DNA of 64,000 nt. Origin: Chromobacterium amazonense (lineage in GTDB: Bacteria > Pseudomonadota > Gammaproteobacteria > Burkholderiales > Chromobacteriaceae). The DNA lies in the NCBI RefSeq assembly GCF_001855565.1, contig NZ_MKCR01000001.1, forward strand, positions 1 through 64,000. The letters run 5' to 3'. The notes beneath the pieces are model-generated. The model was given only the letters and a program-made list of their open reading frames with translations. It had not been told where the DNA came from and did not search any database. Made by a program: the position numbers and the translations under genes. Positions 1 through 11,326 of this stretch are shown here, piece by piece. Every line of letters starts with the position of its first letter. The first letter of the stretch is position 1.

Positions 1-1150
<1,150 letters not shown>

Positions 1151-1400
1151 CTATCATTTCAGTAACCTAGATCACTAAAACAACAAGTGTGTTTGTGCGA
1201 CGACTGCACCGCCCCTTTTGAGTTGGCGACGCAGCCTTAGATACAATCAAATACCCAAGATGACGATTTGTCCGCGTAAAGAGTTAACTCTACGCTTTCA
1301 TTTCGCCGTCTTATATATTCGGCTTCTTCAGTTTGTTAAAGATCGGGCGTTTTACAACGCAAACAGAATCAAACTTCTCAATTCGATTTTGTTTGCGGTG

Positions 1401-1476
1401 TGGTGGAGGATGACGGGATCGAACCGACGACCCCCTGCTTGCAAAGCAGGTGCTCTCCCAACTGAGCTAATCCCCC
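1401..1476 (-). tRNA. tRNA-Ala(TGC)
   Basis: The minus strand folds as a 76-nt tRNA with GGGGGAT at the 5' end, an anticodon loop TTTGCAA giving anticodon TGC, a GGTTCGATCC T-loop region and an encoded CCA end. It sits in the 16S-23S spacer, its usual place in proteobacterial rRNA operons. Confidence 0.97.
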
Positions 1477-1562
1477 TCTTTTTGGGTGATGCTGCGTTGC
1501 TCAGTCGCTCATGTGCATAAGCACATGTCGCTCCCTCGCGCCTTGCCTGACCCAAAAAATAC

Positions 1563-1639
1563 TGGTGGGTCTGGTAGGACTCGAACCTACGACCCCTGCG
1601 TTATCAACACAGTGCTCTAACCAGCTGAGCTACAAACCC
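1563..1639 (-). tRNA. tRNA-Ile(GAT)
   Basis: This is a 77-nt tRNA on the minus strand, with acceptor GGGTTTG pairing CAGACCC, anticodon loop TTGATAA (anticodon GAT) and encoded CCA. It lies directly upstream of tRNA-Ala in the rRNA spacer. Confidence 0.97.
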
Positions 1640-1817
1640 AGTAGTCGCTTCATACCACATCCTTTTCGATCAAAATCAAGCAGATCCAGGCGAAAGCTGA
1701 CGACGTGTACATCCAGTACACGAGGAGGCTTTCAACGCAGAGCTGCGCAGATTTTCATCGAAAATGCCCTTAACTTGAATAACCGATAGGCTGTAAGTAC
1801 TTGACGATCGCCTTCTC

Positions 1818-3358
<1,541 letters not shown>

Positions 3359-3470
3359 AATCTCATAGCAACTTCTGGCACGCAAGTTCAAAGAAATAAC
3401 TGGTATTTCCTATCTCTTGCAGTGCAAGTTTTTGGCTTTCGCCAAGCACTTACACCTATCGGTTATTCGT

Positions 3471-3486
3471 TCTGTTAAAGAGCTGT
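3471..3486 (-). promoter_or_regulatory. boxA-like antitermination site in rRNA leader
   Basis: The minus strand reads CAGCTCTTTAACAGAA, close to the boxA consensus TGCTCTTTAACA bound by NusB-NusE in rRNA antitermination. It lies between the promoter and 16S, as expected. Confidence 0.7.
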
Positions 3487-3560
3487 GCTGGTCGCTGCAA
3501 CCGTCGCCGGAACCTGTTTCGTTCGGCTTGTTTCGTTCGCTGCGTCAGCTGAGGAGGCGA

Positions 3561-3589
3561 ACTATACGCCCGGACCCGAACCTCGTCAA
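3561..3589 (-). promoter_or_regulatory. rRNA operon promoter
   Basis: On the minus strand a -35 box TTGACG (3584-3589) and a -10 box TATAGT (3561-3566) are separated by exactly 17 bp. A GC-rich stretch follows the -10 box, as in stringently controlled promoters. It is upstream of boxA and 16S and is the only strong sigma-70 promoter I see here. Confidence 0.8.
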
Positions 3590-3741
3590 CACCTTTTGCG
3601 GGAAAAAGTGAGATTTCTTCATCACAATCCTGCAAGCTGCTGATTTGAAAGAAAACGGCAATGAAAGAATTTTGCATCCCTGCGCGATGACACCCCGTGC
3701 CACGACTCCAAGCCCCGATCGAAAAGGGCGTAAACAAAGAA

Positions 3742-3774
3742 AAACCGGTTCGAATTCTGGATTCGAACCGGTTT
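3742..3774. terminator. terminator downstream of rnr
   Basis: The arms AAACCGGTTCGAAT and ATTCGAACCGGTTT pair around a five-base loop, with A/T-rich flanks on both sides. It is placed to end rnr transcription before the rRNA promoter. Confidence 0.8.
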
Positions 3775-3805
3775 AATTGATTCCTTTAATATAGATAGCT
3801 GGCGA

Positions 3806-6583
3806 TCACTCCTCGCCGGTGCGCCGCTTGCTGGCCCCGCGCTTGCGCGCTACCGGCTGCGCTGACGTCTCGGCTTGAGGCGGCTGACTGCGGCGTCCTT
3901 GCGGGCGACGCGACGCGGACTTGGCCTGGCCAGGCGGCTCATTCGGCGGCGCCGAGGGGGTCGGCGTCGCGCTTGTCGGCGGCGTGGCCGCAACCGGCTT
4001 GGCGGGCTGGCTCCGCCCTTGCGACGGCGTACGCGCGCTTGGCTGCTTCGGCCATGCTTGCGGCTTGCCAGCTGGAGACTTCGCTCCCGCCTGCCTATTG
4101 GACGCCTGCCTAGACGATTTGACTGGCGCAGCCGAAGCCACGGGTTCGGTTGCAGGCTTCACTTGCGAAGCAGCCGGTTTGGCTGCCGCGCCGGACTCAG
4201 GCTTGCCTGCGCCGCGCCGACCAGAGGCAGGCTGAGGCGGCGCAGCTTGCTCGCGCGCAACCGCTGGCGCAGATGGTTGCTTGGCCGCCCGCCTGCGACC
4301 CTGCGGCGGCGCCGGCAAACCAGCAGGCTTGCTCACCGGCTCAACAGGTTCAACGATTTCCGGACTGGCCGATCCGCCCTCTTCCGATGCGCCGCCTGCC
4401 GGCGACTGCTCGTCCCGGACCAAGGCAAACTCCACCTGGGCGTTTTCCAGATTGGCGCTCATGACCTTGACAGTCAGCGTATCACCCAGACGGTACTGAA
4501 TCCCGCTTTTCTCGCCAATGATGGCCTGCAACTCCTTCTTGAAGTGGAAATAGTCCTTGCCTAGTTCGGAGATATGCACCAAGCCTTCCACATAGACGTT
4601 GTCCAGCAACACGAATACGCCGAAACTGGTGACCGCGCTGATCTTGCCTTGGAACACTTCGCCGATCTTGTCGCGCATGTAGTAGGTTTTCAGCCAAGAC
4701 TCCACGTCGCGGCTGGCATCGTCGGCGCGGCGCTCGGTCATCGAGCAATGCACGCCCAAAGCCGCCCACTTGCCGGGCTTGTACTTTTCCCCCTTCAATA
4801 CCGCCTTGATCGCGCGATGGACCAGCAGGTCTGGATAGCGCCGGATCGGCGAGGTGAAATGGGTGTAAGCCTCATAGGCCAAGCCGAAGTGGCCGGCATT
4901 GTCCGGGGTGTATACCGCCTGCTGCATGGAGCGCAGCAGCATGGTTTGCAGCACCGGCGCGTCCGGGCGGCCGTGGATCTGCTCCGCCAGCTTGCCGTAA
5001 TCCTTGGCGCTGGGCTTATCGCCGCCGCCCAGCGTCAGGCCGACCAGACGCAGGTAGTTGCGCAGATTTTCCAGTTTTTCTTCGGTTGGGCCTTCGTGCA
5101 CGCGGTACAGCGCTTTGTGGCCGTTTTTCTGCAGAAAATCCGCGGAGCAGACATTGGCCGCCAGCATGCATTCTTCGATCAAGCGATGCGCGTCGTTGCG
5201 CACGATGGGGACAATGCGCTCGATCTTGCCTTTGTCGTTGAAAATCATCTGCGTTTCCACCGAGTCGAACTCGATGGCGCCGCGCTTGCCGCGCGCAGTC
5301 AGCAGTATTTTGAACAAGGCATACAAGTCCTTCACATGCGGCAGCATCGGATGATCGGCGCCGTTCTGCAGCCAGTCCCACACTTGGTTGTAGGTGAGGC
5401 GGGCCTTGGACTGCATCACCGCAGGGTAGAACTTGTATTTCTTGACCTCGCCCTTGGCGTTGATCTGCATGTCGCAAACCATGCACATGCGCTCGACGTC
5501 GGGATTCAACGAGCAGATGCCGTTGGACAGGGCCTCCGGCAGCATCGGGATCACCCGGCGCGGAAAATAAACCGAGGTGCCTCGGGTCAGCGCTTCGCGA
5601 TCCAGCGCGTCGCCAGGCTGGACATAGAAGCTGACGTCGGCGATGGCCACCACCAGGCGGAAGCCCTTGCCTTGTTTTTCCGCATACACCGCATCGTCGA
5701 AGTCGCGCGCCGTTTCGCCGTCTATCGTCACCAGCGGCAGATCGCGCAGATCGACTCTATCCTTGGTCCAGTCTTTTTTGCGCACTTTCTTAGGCGTGGC
5801 CTGGGCTTGCTCCAACGCGTCGTCCGGGAAGCGATGCGGCAAATCGTGCTTGCGCAAGGCGATCTCGATTTCCATGCCCGGATCGGCGTAGTTGCCCAGC
5901 ACCTCAGCCACCCTGCCGACAGGCTGGTGATAGGCATCCGGCTGCTGCAGGATATCCACCATCACCACCTGGCCATCCTGCGCGCCGCCCTCGCCGCCCG
6001 GCTCGATCAGCACGTCGTGGTTGATGCGCCTGTCTTCCGGCCTCACTACCCACACGCCGCGCTCATGCTGGATGCGACCGACCAACTTGGTCACCGCATG
6101 CTCCAGCACCTCGACGATCTTGCCCTCTTGCCTGCCGCGGCGATCGAGGCCCGACGGCCGCACCATCACGCGGTCGCCGTGCATGACCTTTTTCATTTCC
6201 CGCTCAGGCAGGAAGATATCATTGCCCCTGCCCTCGCCCTCGTCGGGAATGGCGAAGCCGAAGCCATCGCGGTGACCGGATACTTTGCAGCGCATCAGAT
6301 CAAGCTTCTGGGCGACGCACACCGCGCCCTTGCGATTGATGAGGATTTCTCCATCGCGCCCCATGGCGCGCAGGCGACGTTCAAAAAAAGCCTGCTCGTC
6401 GGCATGAATCGACAGCATCTGCGCCAACTCATCCGGAAACAGCGGCACCCCTTGCTCGGCGAGAATCTGCATGATGAACTCTCTGCTAGGCAAGGGATTG
6501 GAGTATTTGAGTTTTTCCCGTTCCAGGAAGGGGTCCTGGCCTCTCAGGGAAAGTTTTTTTTGTTTTTTTTGCGATTGAGCCAT
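3806..6583 (-). CDS. rnr: Ribonuclease R
   Basis: This is a processive 3'-5' exoribonuclease (RNase II/R family) that degrades structured RNA. The protein has 925 residues, longer than the usual 750-815. In order it shows an N-terminal winged-helix segment, cold-shock domains, the RNB catalytic domain with the acidic motif ETARDFDDAVYAE, an S1 domain with GVFVLLDNVYVEGLVHIS, and a C-terminal tail of about 180 residues rich in Ala, Pro, Gln, Lys and Arg. I place the start at the ATG at 6581-6583 (MAQSQKKQKK), preceded by GAGGG at good spacing. The longer upstream frame would run into the tRNA-Leu promoter. The 5' coding part holds two near-adjacent runs of seven or more A bases. Confidence 0.95.
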   Translation of the reverse strand: MAQSQKKQKKLSLRGQDPFLEREKLKYSNPLPSREFIMQILAEQGVPLFPDELAQMLSIHADEQAFFERRLRAMGRDGEILINRKGAVCVAQKLDLMRCKVSGHRDGFGFAIPDEGEGRGNDIFLPEREMKKVMHGDRVMVRPSGLDRRGRQEGKIVEVLEHAVTKLVGRIQHERGVWVVRPEDRRINHDVLIEPGGEGGAQDGQVVMVDILQQPDAYHQPVGRVAEVLGNYADPGMEIEIALRKHDLPHRFPDDALEQAQATPKKVRKKDWTKDRVDLRDLPLVTIDGETARDFDDAVYAEKQGKGFRLVVAIADVSFYVQPGDALDREALTRGTSVYFPRRVIPMLPEALSNGICSLNPDVERMCMVCDMQINAKGEVKKYKFYPAVMQSKARLTYNQVWDWLQNGADHPMLPHVKDLYALFKILLTARGKRGAIEFDSVETQMIFNDKGKIERIVPIVRNDAHRLIEECMLAANVCSADFLQKNGHKALYRVHEGPTEEKLENLRNYLRLVGLTLGGGDKPSAKDYGKLAEQIHGRPDAPVLQTMLLRSMQQAVYTPDNAGHFGLAYEAYTHFTSPIRRYPDLLVHRAIKAVLKGEKYKPGKWAALGVHCSMTERRADDASRDVESWLKTYYMRDKIGEVFQGKISAVTSFGVFVLLDNVYVEGLVHISELGKDYFHFKKELQAIIGEKSGIQYRLGDTLTVKVMSANLENAQVEFALVRDEQSPAGGASEEGGSASPEIVEPVEPVSKPAGLPAPPQGRRRAAKQPSAPAVAREQAAPPQPASGRRGAGKPESGAAAKPAASQVKPATEPVASAAPVKSSRQASNRQAGAKSPAGKPQAWPKQPSARTPSQGRSQPAKPVAATPPTSATPTPSAPPNEPPGQAKSASRRPQGRRSQPPQAETSAQPVARKRGASKRRTGEE

Positions 6584-6610
6584 TGACACCCTCGAGGTTA
6601 TGTTTATAAT
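6583..6610 (+). promoter_or_regulatory. Consensus promoter for the tRNA-Leu cluster
   Basis: TTGACA (6583-6588) and TATAAT (6605-6610) are both perfect consensus boxes, 16 bp apart, about 45 bp upstream of the first tRNA-Leu. The -35 box shares a base with the divergent rnr start codon, so polymerase bound here would sit on the rnr translation start region. Confidence 0.85.
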
Positions 6611-6655
6611 TCGCATCTCGTTGCAGCGATGCAACAAATGATACAGCAAAGCGAC

Positions 6656-6742
6656 GCCCAGGTGGCGGAATTGGTAGACGCACTAGGTTCAGGTCCTAGC
6701 GCCCGCAAGGGTGTGGAAGTTCGAGTCTTCTCTTGGGCACCA
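6656..6742 (+). tRNA. tRNA-Leu(CAG), copy 1
   Basis: This 87-nt class II tRNA has a long variable arm, anticodon loop TTCAGGT (anticodon CAG) and an encoded CCA. Its acceptor contains one G-U pair (GCCCAGG with CTTGGGC). Confidence 0.97.
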
Positions 6743-6793
6743 ATCTTACTATTGTAAGCCCGTCGAATAGCTGGCATCATAAAATTCAGGTTT

Positions 6794-6880
6794 GCCCAGG
6801 TGGCGGAATTGGTAGACGCACTAGGTTCAGGTCCTAGCGGTGGCAACACTGTGGAAGTTCGAGTCTTCTCCTGGGCACCA
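6794..6880 (+). tRNA. tRNA-Leu(CAG), copy 2
   Basis: This second 87-nt tRNA-Leu has the same anticodon CAG. It differs from copies 1 and 3 in the variable arm (GGTGGCAACACT region) and has a fully paired acceptor (CCTGGGC). Confidence 0.97.
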
Positions 6881-6938
6881 AAGTTTCCAAGCAGGTTTCT
6901 CTGAATAAGAAACTTGCGGCATGACAATTTAGAGATTT

Positions 6939-7025
6939 GCCCAGGTGGCGGAATTGGTAGACGCACTAGGTTCAGGTCCTAGCGCCCGCAAGGGTGTGGA
7001 AGTTCGAGTCTTCTCTTGGGCACCA
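6939..7025 (+). tRNA. tRNA-Leu(CAG), copy 3
   Basis: The third tandem tRNA-Leu is identical in the readable parts to copy 1, including the G-U acceptor pair. It is followed at once by a terminator. Confidence 0.97.
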
Positions 7026-7028
7026 AAC

Positions 7029-7063
7029 AAAAAAGCCGTTGATCAATGATCAACGGCTTTTTT
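7029..7063 (+). terminator. Terminator of the tRNA-Leu cluster
   Basis: The inverted repeat AAAGCCGTTGATC / GATCAACGGCTTT is flanked by A and T runs directly after the third tRNA-Leu. It may also serve the convergent exporter gene. Confidence 0.85.
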
Positions 7064-7117
7064 GCATTCTCGCCACCCTATGCTGCAAAGCGCCGCCCAA
7101 CGGCGGCGCCCTGCGTC

Positions 7118-8527
7118 TTACTTGCCCCCGCCTTCATGACCTGCCGACACCTGCTGCCCGGCATTCGGCGCCAGCCGCACGAACAGCAAGCTGGACAGCG
7201 CGGTCAGCCCTCCCATGATCAGGAAGGCGTGGCCAAAGTCGTCGGCTTGCAGCTGCGGATGGCCCTGCAGCCAGGCCGCGCTCTGCAGCGCGAACGCGCC
7301 CACCGTCACGCCAAAACCGGCTGCCAGCTGCTGCGCCACGCTGGACAAGCTGGTGGCATGGCTGAGCCTGTCCTTGCCGACATCGGCAAACGTAATGGCG
7401 TTCAAACTGGTGAACTGCAGTGAGCGCAAACACCCGCCCAACACAAAGACCGCCAGCAAGACCCAATGCGGCGTATCGGCCTGGAACAATACGTACACGG
7501 CTACCGAACAACCGGCCAGGATGCTGTTGAGTATCAGGATGCGGCGGAAGCCGAACTGCTGCAACACCTTGGCGACGACAGTCTTCATCCCTATCGCCCC
7601 CATTGCCGTAGAACAGGTCAAGAGGCCGGATTCAAATGGCGAGAAACCGAAACCCAGCTGCAGCATCAAGGGCAGCAGGAAAGGAATGGTGCCGATGCCG
7701 ACGCGGAACATGAAGCCGCCCACTACGCCGGCGTGGAACGTCGGCAGGCGCAGCAAGGAAAGATCCAACAGCGGATGCTCCTGCCGCCGGTAGTGCCACA
7801 GATAAGCCAGCAGCAGCGCCGCGCCGATGACGGTCAGCCAGATCGACGCCTGAGCCGACAGCATGTGCTTGCCCTCCGAAGCCAGGCCCAGCATCAGCAT
7901 GGACAAGCCGGCGCCGGTGAAGACGAAACCGGCCAGGTCGAGCTTGGGCACATCGTCTTCTTTCAGATTGGCGATGAAACGCCCGGCCAGCGCCAGCCCC
8001 AGCAGGCCGATGGGAATATTGATCAGAAAGATCCAGCGCCAGTGAAAATAGGTGCTGATGAAACCGCCCAGCGGCGGACCGATCACCGGGCCCAGCAAAG
8101 CCGGCACCGTCAGATAGCTCAGCGCCCGCACCAGATCGGCCTTGTCTATCGTGCGCAGAATCACCAGCCGCCCCACCGGCACCATCATGGCCCCGCCTAT
8201 GCCTTGCAGAAAGCGCGCCATCACGAAGCCATGCAGCGAACTGGTCGCCGCGCACAGCAGCGATCCCAACATGAACACCACGATGGCGGAGCGGAAAATG
8301 CGCCTGGCCCCGAAGCGGTCGGCCATCCAGCCGCTGATCGGAATGAACACCGCCAGACTCACCAGATAGGATGTCAGCGCCAGTTTCAACGATATCGGAT
8401 CGACAGCGAGGTCGCGGGCGATGGCCGGCAAGGAAGTGGAAATGACGGTGGAGTCCATGTTCTCCATGAACAGCGCCGTGGCGACAATCAATGGCGTCAC
8501 CATGCCGGGGGCGATTTTCAACTTCAT
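7118..8527 (-). CDS. MFS drug exporter, DHA2 (EmrB/QacA-like) type
   Basis: This 469-residue inner-membrane transporter of the major facilitator superfamily has about 14 hydrophobic segments, as in proton-driven drug exporters of the DHA2 family. Visible family marks are the motif near TM1 (MENMDSTVISTSLPAIA), motif A in loop 2-3 (GWMADRFGARRIF) and the TM5 motif C region (GPVIGPPLGGFI). The chosen start is the ATG at 8525-8527 (MKLKIAPGMV); the upstream extension of the frame has no family character. A LysR regulator gene lies just upstream in the same direction. The substrate cannot be told from the sequence. Confidence 0.85.
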   Translation of the reverse strand: MKLKIAPGMVTPLIVATALFMENMDSTVISTSLPAIARDLAVDPISLKLALTSYLVSLAVFIPISGWMADRFGARRIFRSAIVVFMLGSLLCAATSSLHGFVMARFLQGIGGAMMVPVGRLVILRTIDKADLVRALSYLTVPALLGPVIGPPLGGFISTYFHWRWIFLINIPIGLLGLALAGRFIANLKEDDVPKLDLAGFVFTGAGLSMLMLGLASEGKHMLSAQASIWLTVIGAALLLAYLWHYRRQEHPLLDLSLLRLPTFHAGVVGGFMFRVGIGTIPFLLPLMLQLGFGFSPFESGLLTCSTAMGAIGMKTVVAKVLQQFGFRRILILNSILAGCSVAVYVLFQADTPHWVLLAVFVLGGCLRSLQFTSLNAITFADVGKDRLSHATSLSSVAQQLAAGFGVTVGAFALQSAAWLQGHPQLQADDFGHAFLIMGGLTALSSLLFVRLAPNAGQQVSAGHEGGGK

Positions 8528-8596
8528 GACTTTTGAATGGCAAAACAACCATAGCAGTGTACCACCCGCCTCCGGACTGCGTGACGCACTGCGCAT

Positions 8597-9508
8597 TCAG
8601 TCGATGCATCGATTTTGCTCTTCATGCAGCAGCAGCCATTGCATGCGCTGGCACAACTCCACCACGTAATCCCACACCACACGGTAGCGCAGGGTGCGGC
8701 GGATATTGCTGCGCGCGCTGATCCAGTAAGAACGAATGATGCGCAGTTCCGGCAACAGCTGCGCCAGCCGCGGATCGTCATAAGTCATATAGTAAGGCAG
8801 CACCACGATGCCGCCATCAGCCAGGGCGGCTTCCTTCTGCGCCACCACGCTGGTGCTGCGCAACGGCATGCTGGGATGGCGACATAGGCCGTGATGAAAC
8901 ATCAATTCCCGCGAGAACAGCAGGTCGTCCACATAGGCCAGGATGGCATGGCCGTTCAAGTCCTCGCGCTCGGCGATGGGCGGATGGGCCGCCTGATAGG
9001 CCGGCGTGGCGTACAGACCGAGGCAGTAATCGGTCAACTTGCGGGTCACCACCAGATTGGCCTGCGGCCGCTCCAGCGTAATGGCGATGTCCACTTCGCG
9101 GCTGGTGATGCTGACGAAGCGCGGCACGGCCACCAGGTCTATCTCCAGGCCAGGATACTGCGCCATCAAGGCTGGCAAGTGCCTGGCCAGAAACTGGGCG
9201 CCCAGCCCTTCCGGCGCGCCCAGCCTCACCACGCCGTTGACCTCGACATGGCCGCGCTTGCCGCTGTCCAGCATCTGCGAGGCGGTGTTTTCCAGCGCCT
9301 CCGCCAGCGGCAGCAGTTGCCGGCCGGCGGCCGTCAGCGCATAGCCGTCGGCCTGCTGGATGAACAGCGGCTGTCCCATCGCCTGTTCCAGCGCATCGAT
9401 GTGGCGCGCCACCGTGGCATGGGTGGTGCCCAGTTGCCGCGCTGCGCCCAGCAGCTTGCCGCAGCGTTGCAATGCCAGAAAATAGCGCACATCGTTCCAG
9501 TCGAACAT
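8597..9508 (-). CDS. LysR-family transcriptional regulator
   Basis: This 303-residue regulator has an N-terminal winged helix-turn-helix (about residues 1-60, beginning FDWNDVRYFLALQRCGKLL) and a LysR effector-binding domain (about 90-295). The start chosen is ATG at 9506-9508, which gives the normal LysR N-terminus; the longer frame adds 12 unlikely residues. It is divergent from the GMC oxidoreductase operon across about 165 bp, and the DHA2 exporter follows it in the same direction. By the usual LysR arrangement it probably controls one or both, but no binding site was proven. Confidence 0.9.
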   Translation of the reverse strand: MFDWNDVRYFLALQRCGKLLGAARQLGTTHATVARHIDALEQAMGQPLFIQQADGYALTAAGRQLLPLAEALENTASQMLDSGKRGHVEVNGVVRLGAPEGLGAQFLARHLPALMAQYPGLEIDLVAVPRFVSITSREVDIAITLERPQANLVVTRKLTDYCLGLYATPAYQAAHPPIAEREDLNGHAILAYVDDLLFSRELMFHHGLCRHPSMPLRSTSVVAQKEAALADGGIVVLPYYMTYDDPRLAQLLPELRIIRSYWISARSNIRRTLRYRVVWDYVVELCQRMQWLLLHEEQNRCID

Positions 9509-9673
9509 GCCCACCCCCCTATCGGGACTTGTGCGTTTGCACACGGAGAGGAAAGCCTTACGGCTATCCGCTGTTCAAAAATTAACACACCTTGTTTCCA
9601 TATGACTATTTCCACCCGCGCGCACTTCGGTTTAGATGGTTGACAAGACAAAGACATAAGCAGGTATCGCACC

Positions 9674-11326
9674 ATGCTCAGCGGCGAGTTCGATTACATC
9701 ATCGTCGGCGCCGGCAGCGCCGGCTGCCTGCTGGCCAATCGGCTGTCGGCGGATCCAGCCAAGCGCGTGCTGCTGCTGGAGGCCGGTGGCCGCGACAGCT
9801 ACCCATGGATACACATCCCGGTCGGCTACCTCTATTGCATCGGCAATCCTCGCACCGACTGGTGCTACCGCACGGTGGCGGAAAGCGGCTTGAACGGCCG
9901 CGCGCTGGGCTATCCGCGCGGCAAGGTGCTGGGCGGGTCTTCGTCGATCAATGGCATGATCTACATGCGTGGCCAGGCCGCCGACTATGACCACTGGGCC
10001 TCCCTGGGCAACGCCGGCTGGAGCTGGCGCGACGTACTGCCGCATTTCATCGAGATGGAAGACCATTACGACCCGGCGCGGCCGCTGCACGGCCATGGCG
10101 GCGAATGGCGGGTGGAAAAACAACGCCTGTCCTGGGAGATTCTGGATGCCTTCCGCGCCGCTGCCGCTCAGCAAGGCATCGCGCCGGTAAAGGATTTCAA
10201 TGGCGGCGACAACGCCGGCTGCGGCTACTTCGAGGTCAATCAAAAAGACGGCTTGCGCTGGAACTGCGCCAAGGCCTTTCTCCATCCCATCCGCCATCGA
10301 CCCAACCTCACGGTGCAGACCGGAGCGGAAGCGGACAAACTGCTGCTAAGCGACGGCCGCGCCGCGGCAATCGCATTTATGCAACATGGCGAGCGCCTGC
10401 AAGCCCGTTGCCGCGGCGAAATCATCCTCGCCGCCGGCGCCATAGGCTCGCCGCTTTTGCTGCAGCGCAGCGGCATCGGCCCGGCGCCGCTGCTGGCGCG
10501 GCATGGCATCGCGCCGCAGCGGGTTCTGCCCGGCGTCGGCGCCAATCTGCAAGACCATCTGCAGCTGCGGCTGGTATTCAAAGTCCAAGGGGTGGCCACG
10601 CTGAACCAGCGCGCCGCCAGTTGGAGCGGCAAGCTGGCGATGGCCTGGGAATACTTATGGAAACGCAGCGGACCGTTGTCGATGGCGCCCAGCCAGCTTG
10701 GCGCCTTCGCCCGCAGCGGACCGGACGCGGCGCGGCCGGACCTGGAATATCATGTGCAGCCGCTGTCGCTGGACCGTTTCGGCGAGCCTTTGCACCGCTT
10801 CCCGGCCTTCACCGCCTCGGTCTGCCATCTGCGGCCGGCCAGCCGCGGCCATGTGGCGATCGGCGGCATCAGCCCGGCCGCTCCCCCCATCATTCAACCC
10901 AACTATCTGAGCCACCCGGAAGACCAGCGCATTGCCGCCGCCGCCATCCGGCTGACGCGCCGCATCGCCGCCGCGCCGGCGCTGGCGCGCTATTTGCCGG
11001 AGGAATACCGCCCCGGGCTGCAGTATCAAAGCGAGGAGGAACTCATCGCAGCGGCTGGCGACATCGGCACCACCATTTTCCATCCGGTGGGCACTTGCAA
11101 GATGGGAAGCGACGAGCTGGCGGTCGTCGACAACAGGCTGCGGGTGCATGGCATCGCCGGGCTGCGCGTAGCCGACGCCTCCATCATGCCCGCCATCACC
11201 TCAGGCAATACCAATAGCCCTACGCTCATGATCGCCGCCAAGGCGGCGCAGATGATCGCGCAGGACAACAACGCGCCGGCGCCAACCAGGACGCCGGCAC
11301 CACCCGCAAAGGAGACCTGGACATGA
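9674..11326 (+). CDS. GMC-family FAD oxidoreductase (choline dehydrogenase-like)
   Basis: This is a 550-residue glucose-methanol-choline family flavoprotein. It shows the N-terminal FAD-binding motif IIVGAGSAGCLLANRL (about residues 9-24), GMC signature 1 (GKVLGGSSSINGMIYMRG), signature 2 (GAIGSPLLLQRSGIGP) and the C-terminal catalytic region with His in IFHPVGTCKMG and Asn in the TSGNTNSP stretch. Such enzymes oxidise alcohols to aldehydes; the substrate here is unknown, and choline is only one possibility. No signal peptide is seen. Its stop overlaps the start of the next transporter gene (ATGA), so the two are translationally coupled and probably handle the same compound. Confidence 0.9.
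   Translation: MLSGEFDYIIVGAGSAGCLLANRLSADPAKRVLLLEAGGRDSYPWIHIPVGYLYCIGNPRTDWCYRTVAESGLNGRALGYPRGKVLGGSSSINGMIYMRGQAADYDHWASLGNAGWSWRDVLPHFIEMEDHYDPARPLHGHGGEWRVEKQRLSWEILDAFRAAAAQQGIAPVKDFNGGDNAGCGYFEVNQKDGLRWNCAKAFLHPIRHRPNLTVQTGAEADKLLLSDGRAAAIAFMQHGERLQARCRGEIILAAGAIGSPLLLQRSGIGPAPLLARHGIAPQRVLPGVGANLQDHLQLRLVFKVQGVATLNQRAASWSGKLAMAWEYLWKRSGPLSMAPSQLGAFARSGPDAARPDLEYHVQPLSLDRFGEPLHRFPAFTASVCHLRPASRGHVAIGGISPAAPPIIQPNYLSHPEDQRIAAAAIRLTRRIAAAPALARYLPEEYRPGLQYQSEEELIAAAGDIGTTIFHPVGTCKMGSDELAVVDNRLRVHGIAGLRVADASIMPAITSGNTNSPTLMIAAKAAQMIAQDNNAPAPTRTPAPPAKETWT

Larger units (their letters stand above)
3359..3805. other. rRNA operon leader and promoter region, no gene
   Basis: This 447-bp stretch has no supported protein gene. 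It contains the rRNA leader with boxA, the rRNA promoter, and the terminator of rnr at the right. The small reading frames here overlap the leader and have no recognisable product. Confidence 0.8.

Noticed and set aside
4574..6586. 670-codon open frame on the plus strand
   Set aside because: It is the antisense shadow of rnr in a GC-rich gene; its composition (His, Gln, Ala, Leu rich) is typical of such shadows, and it lacks domains.
6656..7025. Threefold repeat of about 87 bp considered as a CRISPR-like or other repeat array
   Set aside because: Each unit folds as a tRNA-Leu with encoded CCA. The fivefold repeat at 36974-37446 is likewise tRNA-Gly. No CRISPR array is present in the window.
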